Shown here: positions 34,401 to 45,821 of the stretch, piece by piece
Numbering within the stretch: position 1 is the first letter of the stretch
Layout of the letters: every line of letters begins with the position of its first letter
Source of the DNA: Euryodendron excelsum
Lineage: Eukaryota; Streptophyta; Magnoliopsida; Ericales; Pentaphylacaceae
Length of the DNA stretch: 64,000 bases
NCBI GenBank assembly: GCA_033060915.1
Contig: CM065394.1
Span: forward strand, 22,001,001 to 22,065,000
Direction: 5' to 3'
Program-made: the position numbers and the translations under genes
Notes under the pieces: generated by a model
Database searches by the model: none
Told to the model about the DNA's origin: nothing
Seen by the model: only the letters and a program-made list of their open reading frames with translations

Positions 34401-35059
34401 CCTAGAAATAAACATGTTCAATGTTGCTATCCACCTTGCCACCATTGGACATCATTCACAGTCTTGGGGGGCTACATGTCAAGGATTGCTTGAATTTTCT
34501 CGGGGTTTGCTTCAATTCCTCTACTCGACACCATGTACCCGAGGAACTTCCTAGAGGAGACACTGAAGGCACACTTGGCCGAGTTGAGCTTCATCCTGTG
34601 CGCTCGCAGTGTGGAAAATGTTTCTTCCAGGTCTGCCAAGTGGTGTGTATTTTCTGTGCTTTTGACTAGTATGTCATCCACATACACCTTGACGTTTCTC
34701 CAGATCTAGTTTTTAAACATACTGTTGACTAAGCGCTGGTAGGTGGCTCTAGCATTTTTCAAACCGAAGGGCATCTTTTTGTAGCAGTACAATCGTCGGT
34801 CTATAATGGAGGTTGTGTTCTTTCTGTCTTGCTCTACCATCTTGATCTAGTTGTAACCTAAGAACGCGTCCATGAAACTGAACATTTTGTGATCGGTGGT
34901 TAAGTCCATCAGCAGATCAATCCTACGCAGGGAGAAGCTGTCCTTCGGGTATGTTTTATTGAGATCGGTGTAGTTGACGCACATTCGCCATTTACTATTG
35001 GATTTCTTTACCAAAACAACATTGGAGAGCCACTCGGTATAAACTTGGCTTTTAGCAAC
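34401..35059 (-). pseudogene. Reverse transcriptase of the Tat-like element, C-terminal portion
   Basis: The - strand reads LSNVVLVKKSNGKWRMCVNY near 35020, DAFLGYN in the palm near 34870, and the catalytic YVDDILVKS at 34684-34658. FSVSSRKFLGYMVSSRGIEANPEK follows in two parts. The gene is split by the giant LTR at 35060-40339; its upstream part resumes at 40345. Stops also occur at N*IK and N*IW. Confidence 0.87.
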
Positions 35060-35599
35060 TGTCGCGCTCAGATTTTCGCACTCGAGGAATACTCACCCAA
35101 GTGGGAAAAACAATGTACTCTCTCGTTAGAACTCACCCTCCTAGAAGAATGAGTGCGACTAGGTTTGAATTGAAAATTAGGTTTGAATAAAGGGCTTTTA
35201 GAAAAAGATCGGAGTCGCCACCTAACTTGATTAAGGTGAGTTAGGTTACCTAAAAACTAAGCATAATCCGAAAACTACACTTAAGGTTTTGAAAAACGAT
35301 TTTGAAAATATCTCCTCAAGAGAGGGTTTTTAAGGAAAACGGATTGTTTGGCAACCATTGGAAAACATTTAGCCCTTTTTGAAAAATAACTCCGTTTTGG
35401 TCTTTGAAAACAGTGATCCTAAGTTCGGAGGTTGGTTACGTGTAGGGAAGATGCACTAAGCTATCACCCTACCCCGCCCTTTTGGTACCTACATGTCAAT
35501 CTACCCTAAATTCACCTATGAGAGTCCTTAACTAACTAATGGTTCAACCCTATTCACTTTGAAGAACAATGTTTGAAAAATATGATGCATGATATGCAA

Positions 35600-37830
35600 G
35601 TGCAATAGAAAAGAATTGAAAAATAGAAATTGATTTGAAAAGAAATTGATTTTGATTTGAAAATAGATTTGAAGAGATAGAATTAAAATTGGAAAGTTTG
35701 AAAATTGAAAATAGAAGTTTGAAAATAGAAATTTTGAAATTGGAATTTGAAATGTGGAAAGAATTTGGAAACCACACCCATGAGGGTGGAATTGAAAGTT
35801 TGAAAAGTATTGTGACCGCACCTATGAAGGTTGCCTACGTATCCCTCTGGGGGAATCAGGTCAGTCGTAGTTCGGACCGGAGTCCGATTGAAAATAGAAG
35901 GGTGGATTTGAAGAGAGAGATTGGATTGGAAGAAAGAGATTAAATTGAAAATGGGATTTGACTTGAGATTAGAAAAGGAAATTGGAAATTGAAATTGGAA
36001 AGATTGGACTTTGATTTGAAAAGATTGATTTTGGAAAGACTTGGTTTTGGAGAGATGGAGGTTTAGGAAACCTAGACTTAGGAAAAGCTTGACTCGACTT
36101 GGAAGGTTTAGGAGATTAGGAAAGGTTGAATTTAGGAAATGTTTAAATTAGGAAATGTTCGATTTAGGAAAGTGTCATTTTTGGAAGGTTTCGAAATTAG
36201 GAAAGTTTTCATTTTAGGAAAGTTTTGAAATTAGGAAAGTTTCATTTTTGGAAAGTTTGGAATTTAAGAAAGTTTTAGGTTTAAGAAAGTTTTTACTTTA
36301 GGAAAGTTTTAGGTTTAAGAAAGTTTCAACTTAGGAAAGTTTTAGGTTTAAGAAAGTTTCAACTTAGGAAGGTGTTGTTTTAGGAAAGGTTTTGAAATTA
36401 GAAAATTTTAAAAATTGGAAAGCTTTGAATTTGGAAAGTTTTGAAAACAAAGAAGTTTTGAAAACAAGAAAATTTCGTTTTAGGAAAGGCTTGAAAAAGG
36501 AAAGTTTTTAGTTTAGGAAATGTTTGAATTAAGAAAGTTTCAACTTAAGAAGGTCTTAAATTAAGAAAGTTTTGAGTTTGGAAAAGCCTTAGATTTGGAA
36601 AGATTTTGAAGTTTTAAGAAAGTTTAGAATTTAGAAAGTTTTTAGGTTTAGAAAGATTTAACTTAAGAAGATTTCAAATTTAGAAAGTTTTGAATTTGGA
36701 AAGATTTGAAATTTAGAAAGTTTAAGATTTAGAAAGTTTTAGAGTTTTAGGAAATCTTGAAATTAGGAAAGGTTTGAGTTTAGGAAGAGTTTGAAAACTT
36801 GAGTTTGGAGAGTTAAGATTTGGAAAGGGGGGTTAAATTAGGAAAGGGTTGAATTAGGAAAGATTTGAAAGTTGAGTTTTAAAGTTTAGGAAAGATTTTC
36901 ATGTTCAAGTTTTGGAAACTTAAGATTTAGGAAAGCGGAAGTTTGGGAAGGATTTGAATTAGGAAAGGGTTGGATTTTGAAACTTAAGGAAAGGTTTAAA
37001 GTTTAGGTTTAGGAAACTTATGGTTTAGGAAGGAATTGAATTAGGAAAGGTTTGAGTTAGGAAGGGATTGGATTTAGTTTCTAAAAAAAAAAAAGAAAGG
37101 TTGAATTTCATTTCCAAAACGGAGGATAGGATCTAGTTTCCTAAATGGGGAGATTTGATTTGGTTTCCTAAAGGGAAGGTAGGATTTGGCAAGGATTTGG
37201 AACGGGAGATTCTAGAAACCCTAGATTTGGAAAATTCTAGTTTCGACGTAGAAAATAGGTTTTGAAAACAAGGATAGTTTTGATGTAGAAAACAAAAGAT
37301 TTTGGAAACCTAGGTTTAGGGCAAAGTTTGAAAATCATGTTTTTGGAAAGAAAATTAGGGTTTCCTAATGGTTAGCTCTAGGGCTTGACTTGGACTCTAA
37401 GGAAAGAGATTTTTGGAAAATACGCTTTTGGAAACGAGTTTTTGGAAGGAAATCCTAGGGAGGAGTTTTTGGAAAGTGAATTTAGAAAGAGAGTTTTTGG
37501 AAAAAGATTTTAAAGGGAAGGAGTTTTGGAAAGTGTGTTTTTGGAAACGTAGATTTTGGAAGGAAGATCCTAGGGGGGAATTTATAGAAGGGAGATTTTG
37601 GAAAAAAGAGTTTTTGGAAAGATTTTTAGGGAGCATTTTAGAAAGTGAATTTTGAGGAAAGAAAGTTTTGGAAAGGAGTTGAAAAAGAGAGTTTTGAAGA
37701 AGAGATTTTGAAAGGAAGTTTTTTGAAATCAATTTTGAAGAGGGGAGTTTTAGGAAAGTATGTTAAAAAAAAGAGATTTTTAGGAAGAGATTTTTGAAAA
37801 AAGAGTTTTTTTGGAAAGTATGAAAACGTC
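35600..37830. repeat. 2.2-kb purine-rich degenerate array (GGAAAG/TTTAGGAAAG words)
   Basis: The + strand is made almost wholly of words such as TTAGGAAAGTTT and TTTGGAAAG, at about 12-25 base spacing and without fixed period. It corresponds to the TTTCCTAA-rich regions of L3 at 49940-50420 and 54065-54560. In LTR sense it is the pyrimidine-rich R-U5 transcript. Confidence 0.75.
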
Positions 37831-38709
37831 TCACTTTCCTAAAGCGATTCTAGCCATAAGAGGGCTAGAACCACTTTAAGAAAGTGGTTTTGAAAACAAG
37901 GTTTGAAAATATAGACCAAAAGACCACTTTTAATATAACACTTTCCTAAAGCAACCTTAGCCATGGAAAGACTAGAATCACCCTAGGATTGTGATTTTGA
38001 AAACATGTTTTTGAAAAAGAGCTTTTGATGCAGTTTTGAAAATAAGTTTGAAAACGATTTTTGAAAACAACTTTTTGAAAACGAATTTTGGAAGATGCAA
38101 GACTATGATATGCACAATGCAATTTGGGGTCATGAACATACAAGGTTAAGGCTTCACCACATAATCAAGGGGGCCGGACCCACGTGGTCTTTGGTTAGAC
38201 GACAAGAAAGCCCCCGACACGGTGACTCTCCAATAATCCAATCCTACACATGGACCGGGAATCCCCTTGTTTCAAGCATGCAAAGAAAGGGGGGGAAAAA
38301 GATGGGGGATTAAAATAGAGAAAACCCAAGTGGGTTGGAGAGAGAAGAGAGAGGGGGGAAGTGCGGAAATTTAAATAGGGAGCCTACCTTGTTTCTTGTT
38401 TATTTTGCGCGTCGTGCGGTCTTCGGTCTTCGGTCTTCGGTCTTTGTCTTGATCTTCACCTTCAGTCTTCAAGGGTTGTCTTCAAGCTTTGGATGGCCGC
38501 TCTTCAAGTCTTCCAAGGATGGTTGAAGGTTAGGGTATGAGTGTATGGGGGTGTATATGAGTGTATAGGAGGCTAGGGTTTGTGTAGGGTGGCTAGGGTT
38601 TGGAAAACCTAGGGAGGCTAGGGTTTTTGAGGTGCTTGAGCTCTGTATATCGAATTGTGTGATTTCTAGGTTAAATTTCCAGACCCCTTTCACGTTGAAC
38701 GAGGCTCTG

Positions 38710-38794
38710 TATATATAGAAGCTGGACAAGCCTGGTGCCTATTGCAGTGGCGCCAGGGCAAAATTTACACTGGCGCCACTAGTAGTGGCGCCAG
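38710..38794 (-). promoter_or_regulatory. LTR L2 core promoter: three TGGCGCCA palindromes and TATA
   Basis: TGGCGCCA lies at 38748-38755, 38771-38778 and 38786-38793. The last two form a larger near-perfect palindrome (38770-38794) around CTAGTAG. On - they sit just upstream of TTCTATATATACAG (38721-38708). TGGCGCCA also occurs in L3 at 47373-47380, again upstream of its TATA. Confidence 0.6.
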
Positions 38795-39159
38795 CCATTT
38801 AGGAAACAATTAAGGTCGGCAAGCAACGTATCTTTGACTAGATTTGGGCGCCTGTACTAGTGACTACCATGTAAATTTTAGCCTGGCTTCACTAGGAGTG
38901 ACTCCGGAAAGTCCGGGAATGATTTGAAGGAGCCGGGAGTGACCCGGAAGGCCGGAAAGGAGCAGGAACACTTAAAATGGTGTCCTGGAGGTATTTGACT
39001 TGAAAAGCGAGGACAACATGTGTCGGAAAGGTTGACCGGGCCTTTAGGGGCAAAACGGTCAATCTGACCGCGAAACTGCCGGGACAGACTCAAACTATCC
39101 CGGAAGAAGACTTGGGATCTGGAAACATTATTTAGAATGTCCCCAGAGGTTGCCGGTTT

Positions 39160-39515
39160 GATTCCCAGGGCCGGCGTGGTTGGAAATGAAGACCGGCCCA
39201 CCAGGGGCAAAATGGTCATTTTGTACCGGGTTTGCCGAAACTGACTCGGAATGGTTCGGAAAGGTAACGGAAGGTCGAGAACACTATAAAAAGTATTCTC
39301 GGGACATTACCGATTTAATACCCAGAGCCGGTGTGGTCGGAAATGGAGACCGGCCCACCAGGGGCAAAACGGTCATTTTGTACCGGGTTTGCCGGAACTA
39401 ACTCAGAATGGTCCGGAAAGGTAACGGAAGGTCGAGAACACTATAAAAAGTATTCTCGGGACATTACTGGTTTGATACCCAAAGCCGGTGTGGTTTCCGG
39501 GGCATTCGAATGCTT
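39160..39515. repeat. About 157-bp tandem repeat in LTR L2
   Basis: GACCGGCCCACCAGGGGCAA occurs at 39191 and 39348. GGAAGGTCGAGAACACTATA and GCCGGTNTGGT words repeat in register, with a third partial copy ending near 39510. Related but degenerate units occur in L3 at 46780-47130 (TTTTGCCCC, CTGGGTATNAAACCGG). Confidence 0.8.
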
Positions 39516-39623
39516 AGGGGCAAAATGGTCATCTTGACCGAAGAGTCTCGGAAAAGGTCCTAAGGGTAGTCTGGTCCTTTTTCACTGAAGTGAGCTGACA
39601 AATACGGGTATTGACCTAGGTTT

Positions 39624-40099
39624 TGAGTGTTTCCGCCACTCTAACGGTGTGAGTATTTTCGCTACTCAGACGGGGTTGAAGATTTGTGAGTATTTTCGCT
39701 ACTCGGACGGGGTTGATGATTTGTGAGTATTTCCGCTACTCTAACGGTGTGAGTATTTCCGCTACTCGGACAGGGTTGAAGATTTGTGAGTATTTCCGCT
39801 ACTCTAACGGTGTGAGTATTTCCGCTACTCGGACGGGATTGATGATTTATGAGTATTTCCGCTACTTGGACGGGATTGATGATTTGTGAGTATTTCCGCT
39901 ACTCTAACGGTTGAGTATTTCCGCTACTCTAACGGCTCTGTGAGTATTTCCGCTACTCTAACGGTTGAGTATTTTCGCTACTCTAACGGCTCTGTGAGTA
40001 TTTCCGCTACTCTAACGGTTGAGTGAGTATTTCCGCTACTCTAACGGTTCTGTGAGTATTTCCGCTACTCTAACGGTTGTGTGAGTAGTTTTGCTACTC
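39624..40099. repeat. Sixteen copies of GAGTATTTCCGCTACTC with short spacers (LTR L2)
   Basis: The 17-base word GAGTATTTCCGCTACTC, itself a small hairpin (GAGTA...TACTC), recurs 16 times. Spacers are of two kinds: TAACGG(T/C)TSTGT-like (about 9-14 bases) and GGACGGGRTTGATGATTTGT-like (about 20 bases). Unit length is therefore about 27 or 37 bases. It lies in U3. Weak relatives (CAGAGTGGCGAAAACACTC) occur in L3 near 46385-46440 and 46563. Confidence 0.9.
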
Positions 40100-40344
40100 G
40101 GACCGTCTCGAGGAATAAACTGTCTCGAGAGAGGGATTGGAATTGGAATAAGAAAGGACAATGCCCCTAAGGGCATTTTGGTCATTTTGCCTCTGTTTGG
40201 GCCTGATAGGCCCGCGAAGCGATGGAAAGACGAAATTTGGACTAGAGGATTGGTTTCGATTGGAATATATCCACAATGACTTGAAAACAAGTCTGGACGG
40301 AGTGTAGACTGCCGAGCGGCCAAAAATGGGGTGCTTACAACAAC

Positions 40345-40990
40345 TTCTCTACTTCCCCTGCATTGGCTTCATTTCTTTCTAGGGCGAAAAACCGCCTCTT
40401 CTGCCTGACGGGGCTGTAGGGCTGGCTGATATTGAGATGGTGGGATATCGTCTTTGGGTCGATGCCTGGCATATCTTCATGGGTCCAGGATGGCATTGTA
40501 GGCCAAAAGGCAATCCACTACCAGAAAGTTAACCATTTTTATTGTCTGCTAGGGGGTGGTTCCTACATTTACCAGGAGATTGATGGATCTGAGTGGAACT
40601 ACTTTGTCTTTAGTGAAGCCGACTAGGGGTGACTACATTGACTAGAGCTTTTCTTTCCAAATCTCCATCTAGTCGAAGGCCTGGGTGGATAGTATGTTAG
40701 ACGAGTTGCCGCTATCTACCAAAACCCTTTTAGATGCAAAATTCGCCACTACCATGATTACCACTAGGGGGTCGTCATAGGGCTGGTGGAGCCCTACCAC
40801 ATCTTCATCTCCAAAGGAGATTGTAGTCACCACTTCTCGTGGCACCTTACTCGACTTCTCTGCTATTAGAACTTCCCCTCTGTCCAGGGTTTTGGCTTTT
40901 ATTGCATGTTTCTTCCTCGCCGCGTTCAATCCTTCACCGCCGGCCGGTCCCCTGGCGATTACTTTGATCTCCCTAATTGGTTGTTGATTT
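40345..40990 (-). pseudogene. Protease and start of RT of the Tat-like element
   Basis: The - strand frame 40929-40669 contains VLVDSGNSSNIL, the D-S-G active site of a retroviral-type aspartic protease (D near 40716), after a stretch with VTTISFGDEDV. Downstream on - (40668-40345) come linker pieces with stops (NVGTTP, FLVVDCLLAYNAIL). Then comes the break made by the nested LTR; RT continues at 35059. Confidence 0.83.
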
Positions 40991-42431
40991 AGTTCTGCTT
41001 TCTTGGGGCTTAGTTGATAGGGAGTTGCTGTTGTTGATTGGCGCGAAGCCTGCCTGCCACATACTAGCCTAGCTTCCCCCTTTTAATAAGCCCCTTAAGC
41101 TATTTTCTTAGATCTAGAGAGTCCTCAGTGTCATGGCCATGGTTAATGTGGAAGTGGTAATACTTGCTTTAGGACCTCCTCTCGGGTGGGGATTTCAACT
41201 TCCCAGGCTATCTGAGTGTTGGGTCAAATTTAATCTAGTATAACACCTGTTGAAAAGGCGCATTGAGGGGCGTGTAATTCCCAAACCGTCTCTTGGCAGC
41301 TTCTGTCATATCTGCTAGTCATTTTTACTGGTCATCTTTTCTGGTCGTCTCAACTGTCCTATCTTTTTCCTCTTAGCGCTCTTCTACTCCCTTCAAGCTA
41401 TCAAATCAAACGTTGAGAGCATCCTTGGTGTTAGTATGCTTCTGGGCCTGGAGCATCAGCTTTACCATATTATCTATTGACTTTTTGGAAAGAGAGAATA
41501 GGAACTTGTGAGACTAGACTCTGCTTATGAATGCTGTCACAGCCACTTTGTCATCCAAGTCGTCTACCTGTAGGGTTTCCCAATTGAACCTGGTGATGTA
41601 GTCCTGAATGGACTCCTCCTTTTACTGCTTCATATTTAGCAGGTACGTTGTTAGCTGCACTGCCTCTGACCTCTGATGAAGTGTCCCACGAACAGTTTTG
41701 CTTAATTGGGAGAAGCAGATGACCGACCCTGGTTTCAGCTTGTTGAACCAAAGTCTCGCTAATCTTTTAAGGGTGGTAGGGAAAGCTCAGCACATGATCT
41801 CGTCTGGTACTGCTTAAAGGTGCACCAGGGCTTTATAGGTTTCTAAGTGATCCAAGGGATCCTTGTGCCCGTCAAACGTCTCGAGGGTCAGCATTTTGAA
41901 CTTTGGCAGCAAGGGCTGCTCCATCACTTTCTGAGAAAAAGGTAATTCGGTTCTATTAACCATATCCTTTACCATCGCAAGGTTTTTTTTGCTTTGATAT
42001 CCTTTATTACTCCACTAGCTAGGCTCTTATGGCCTTGAGTTGGCCGTCCCAAAGGTTGGGGGCCATACATCATCTCCCCGGCTCCTTTTGTCACTATTAG
42101 GGCTCTTCTTTCTTGGAATGTCGGCAGTTGCCGCCTACATGGCTATGAACTTCGTCAGGAGGTTTTGATCGTTAAAGGTCATCTCCCTCCCTTGGGTCCT
42201 CGTCATCTTCGTCATACTAGAAAAGTTGGCGGTGGGGAAAGCTCCCTCTGCTGCCGCCAGGGATTCGTTGCATGAGTTCCTAGTTTTGTTGCACTAGCTA
42301 TTGCAATCCTATAATGAGGGTGGTAACCTATTATTCCAAGGTATGATTCTGTTCGCACCATTATTGTCTTGTTGGCCAGGGGTGGGTCCTTGATTTTCTT
42401 GTTGATTCATCGATCTAGTGATGATAACCAT
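40991..42431 (-). pseudogene. Gag of the Tat-like element, decayed
   Basis: On -, ATG at 42431 (MVIITRSMNQQENQGPTP) lies 19 bases after the primer site. The conserved retrotransposon gag core is at about 41395-41905: FDGHKDPLDHLETYKALVHL, DYITRFNWETLQVDDLDDKV, SHKFLFSLSKK. It is the capsid protein precursor. Several in-frame stops and frameshifts; at least two stops (after ALVHL and IMC) fit CAG or CGA transitions. The frame at 41551-41751 is a shadow. Confidence 0.78.
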
Positions 42432-42449
42432 AACAACAAAAGCTTAACA

Positions 42450-42467
42450 TTCCCACAGACGGCGCCA
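42450..42467 (-). other. Primer-binding site of the Tat-like element
   Basis: On - it reads TGGCGCCGTCTGTGGGAA, beginning 5 bases inside the LTR end at 42473. A TGG-starting tRNA-complementary stretch just inside the 5' LTR is diagnostic of minus-strand priming. Which tRNA it matches should be confirmed by alignment. Confidence 0.75.
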
Positions 42468-42472
42468 AATGA

Positions 42473-42954
42473 TGATGCAATAAACTTGCAGGTCTCCACT
42501 AGATCAACAACAGCACCTTTACGGATAGTACTGAGCACTGATAGGGTGCTAACCCAACACTCTCCGATGCTTAAGCTAGCACAATTGGGAGATTAGAGTT
42601 ATTACTGTAAATAGTGAATAATGACGTACCTTTTCATGGGGTTGAGCCCTCTATTTATAGCATGCTCATTTAGTGATCCTGGCTTGATTGCTTGCTCCCA
42701 ATCTTAGTGGGGGCTTCGAATTGATTCTGATTCTTTAAATCTCAATCAACTGTTTATGGATATTAGTATTGTGAGAGTATCGCGGATGGGATCTCGGATT
42801 TCCAGCTACTGACAGGCTCTCAGGGATTAAGCCTTACAAGTCAGGGGCCAGACCATCTGTCCTGTTGCGCTTCCCTTGGCTTAAGGTGCCTGGGCTAATG
42901 TAGTCATATGGGACAATAATGCTCTGGTCTGTGTGGTCAGATCTGTACTCATTA
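42473..42954 (-). mobile_element. 5' LTR of the Tat-like element (482 bp)
   Basis: Matches the split 3' LTR along its length. On - it starts TAATGAGTAC (the expected TG has become TA) and ends TTGCATCA next to the primer site. CTCTATTTATAGC at 42649-42661 is a TATA-like box on -. Confidence 0.83.
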
Positions 42955-43673
42955 CTTGGTGTAATGGTAAATGTTTATGCCACCAAGCATGAAACAATAG
43001 TTTGAGCCTAAAAAATACTATGCATGAAACAACATTTTTTGCTTGTTTGTTTTGGGCTTTCACCTTCTTAATTAGTACCCTTGGTTTATGAAGATCAATA
43101 TTGGGAAATTTCCTTTTACGTGGTTTTGACAAAAAACTTTCCTATTTTCTTGTAGGTCTCACCCACAGTCACTTCAGAGTTCATGGATGCATGATATTAG
43201 CATTTTAAAAACATTACATTACTCATTTAACTTAGAGCATAAAAGATCTGTGGTAAATAAGCTTAAAGCAGTAGTGACATTTTTGGAATTGTAAAGGATA
43301 ATAATTTTATAGCTTGGTAAGGTATTTCTAGTAAAGGTCTTGATATTCTTGTCTTTCCAAATGCGCTATAGTAACTATCAAAAGAATGCATTGATGCCCT
43401 TTCACTTGTTTGTTCCTCTTCCTCCTAAGACTATTGACCACTATGATAATTAAGGCTCTAGCAATCTTTCATAGAATCTTAGTTGTTCTTGATAGTCTCA
43501 AAGTTGTTATAGTTTTAAGGCATTCTTTAATAGCAACTATAAGTTTTGCATGCATTCTGCACCTAAATGGCATATATAACATCTATATAATAAAACACAT
43601 CCGATTTTGAAAGTGTCATATGTGGCACTTCCATTTAAAGGATGAGATCTGTTTTATTTTGATCCTACAGTTG
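42955..43673. other. Gene-free stretch between two elements
   Basis: AT-rich DNA between the Tat 5' LTR and the inverted solo LTR. I see no gene, RNA or repeat. Confidence 0.5.
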
Positions 43674-43678
43674 AGATC

Positions 43679-45125
43679 TGATTGCTCCTGAATAGTGCAA
43701 TTTATATCCGCCAGTGTACGGTTGCGATGCAGTAACAATATCTCGATAAGTCCAAGGTCGAACCACAGGGAATATGGATGGAATCTAGTAAAACTCACTT
43801 TGGGAAAATAGAATTCTCAAGAAAAACAACTCTAAAATGTAAAGGAAAATTTTGATTTGAGATTTGGTTTGAGAAATTATTTTAGGCAATGAAAATAAAT
43901 TTATAATAAGAAAGCTTGATTAGATAACAATAAGGAAAAGGTCTTGCCAGGATTGATCCAGTTAATAAGCCTACAAGTAGGTCCCCAAGATAGCTGTGAG
44001 TAAAGAATCTCAAGATTTTGATTACCCTTTTGGAGTTGATATTCAGTTATTTACTAGTGTTCATACTAGGGTCCCATTCATATTTGTCCCAGTTTATAAA
44101 CCTGTCTACAAAGTATGTTTGAAGCTTAATCAAGAACAGTAAATTTTTAAAGCATTCCTAATAGGATTATATAAACAATTATAATCAATAACCTTATCAG
44201 AAATTCTAGGTATACGTATCCCTGCTTGCAAATCAATCTATACATACATGCTATATATCATCAAGAATATTGTTTTCGAATATATTCATGGGCAAGAAAA
44301 TAAATCTTGGTTCAAGATCTTAAAATCTTGAAAAATAAAGAACTATATTGAATATCTACTTGTAACCTACTTACCATTTCAATCCATGCCAAGAAAAGAT
44401 TTAGCAATTTAAAGCCATAAGAAAGCACATGAAAATTATATTGAAGGCTTGCAACAATTGGAAGAACATCAAATCTTGAATATGAAGAAAAACTGAATGA
44501 ATACAAAAATTAGGGTTCTTGAAAGATGAAAAGATCAATAAAAGTACTCATACTCCTAAAACTACTCTAATTCTAGGGTTTCCTAACTCTCCATAAAGTT
44601 TTCTAACTCTCCCTCCCTTAAAAAGAACTCCTATGGGCTTAAAAAGACCTGAATTTTAACCCTAAAAAAATTCTGGCCCACGACGAGGGGTCCGGACGGC
44701 CTTCCAAACTTAGTCAATTTTTTGCAATTTGCAGTTTCACCAACGCGGCCACTGCCCGTCCGGATAGGTCCCCGGATGGCCAGTATGCCTTCACAAAAGT
44801 TATAGATCTTGAAAAATTATATGAAATTGACATATTATAGGCCCTAATAGTCTTCTTGGTTTGAGAGATATGACCTTCCAAAGTTTCAGCTTTGCATGAT
44901 TTAGCAGCTTGTACCACTGCTGTAGCAGCTTGTACTCTAGCAGCATCCTCTTAAAACCTATGTCCAAAATGTATCCGAAATCCTCCCATTTATGCTCAAA
45001 ACCTATACAAAGCATAATAAACTTAGTTAGTACTAAAACATAACTAAAAATACATACAAAATCATAAACTAACACTAACAAAGCACTAGTTAAGGCCTTA
45101 TAATTGCATTTTTGAAGCACAATCA
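43679..45125 (-). mobile_element. Solo LTR of the Athila-like family (1447 bp) with perfect TSD
   Basis: On - it starts TGATTGTGCTTCAAAAATGC (from 45125) and ends GGAGCAATCA (43679). The 5-bp flanks on + are AGATC at 43674-43678 and AGATC at 45126-45130, a perfect target duplication. It aligns along most of its length with the LTR at 8453-9813. No internal region is present, so it arose by LTR-LTR recombination. Around 44680-44785 it carries GTCCGGAC (44690-44697) and CCGGAT palindrome words, followed on - by TTTTTAAGCCC as a weak TATA-like box. The frame 44800-45132 is LTR sequence. Confidence 0.93.
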
Positions 45126-45130
45126 AGATC

Positions 45131-45821
45131 ATTCCCGCCTATTAGTGTCAAATCTATTTTGGGACCCATACATTTTCAAGACAAAGAAGAGAAAGAATGT
45201 GAAGTTCCACTGAAATTAATTCAAACTTGGATCCAACGGTCAAATTTTTTATCTTGCACATCCTGGTCAAATGCTTTGATACGAGTGTAAAAGGAAAGGT
45301 ATTATGTCAAAGAACAAAACCAAGGAAACTCCATGGTTAAGGCTTTCTGATCACCTCTCTCTCTGTTTGTCTTCCTTTCTCATTAATTACCTTAGATGGC
45401 CACTACCGAACCACCCCACCCGTGGCCACCTATCACGCAACCCACACTCCTTCTAAAACCTCTCCTATCTCTCTAGCTCACTTTCTCCTCACTCTCTCAC
45501 CTCAGTCCCTCACTCTTTATACCTGTGGTCACCAAGGCTACACTATCGACCAGGGCTCCTTATTTTATTTGTTTATTCGAATTAGTTATGATTGTTAGTG
45601 GTAAGGGCGTGTTTGGCTAGCTGGTGACTTTTCAGAACAGGCACTAGTGTGCCTATTTAAACACTGCATATCTTTGCATTTGGGACATAGAATTTTTCCT
45701 AGTTTTGTCCTGCATATGTAGAGCCTTCTTCTCTGCATTTTCAGAGAGCATATATAAGAGAGAACACCACTGTTGGGTTCTTCAAAACACACAGATAATA
45801 ATGCAGCATCTGTGTATATTG
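45131..45821. other. Gene-free stretch
   Basis: Contains a pyrimidine-rich block (45350-45530). The frames at 45595-45792 and 45705-46010 have no recognisable content. Confidence 0.5.

Larger units (their letters stand above)
35060..40339 (-). mobile_element. Giant solo LTR (5280 bp), copy L2
   Basis: On - it starts TGTAAGCACCCCATTTTTG (from 40339) and ends GAGCGCGACA (35060). The flanks are GCAAC (35055-35059) and ACAAC (40340-40344). The insertion splits the Tat RT in frame terms, and the pol sequence rejoins across it. It shares both ends and U5 with L1 and L3 but has a different U3. TATA on - is at 38720-38710. No gene: frames at 37397-37732 and 37413-37655 overlap on both strands in low-complexity DNA. 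Confidence 0.82.
21129..42954 (-). mobile_element. Tat-like Ty3/gypsy retrotransposon with two nested solo LTRs
   Basis: Reading on -: 5' LTR 42954-42473, primer-binding site 42467-42450, gag and pol down to about 32140, a long 3' region with a tandem repeat and an antisense ORF, and the 3' LTR 26155-21129 (interrupted). Removing the nested LTRs at 21289-25836 and 35060-40339 leaves an element of about 12 kb with LTRs of about 474 and 482 bp. Tat features by family knowledge are the GTNNEAEYDALL type of second RNase H and extra ORFs 3' of pol. The expected 5-bp target duplication is not seen (AAGAA on the left, CTTGG on the right), so one end may have been altered. Confidence 0.82.

Noticed and set aside
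37397..37732. Frames on both strands in the GGAAAG array
   Set aside because: Both strands are open over the same bases because of simple-sequence composition.
39624..40099. CRISPR-like array of direct repeats with spacers
   Set aside because: The spacers fall into two repeated types, the array lies inside a plant LTR, and no cas genes exist; it is a tandem repeat.
44800..45132. 110-codon frame on - and its relative at 8452-8667
   Set aside because: They are conserved because both are LTR sequence of one family, not because they encode protein.
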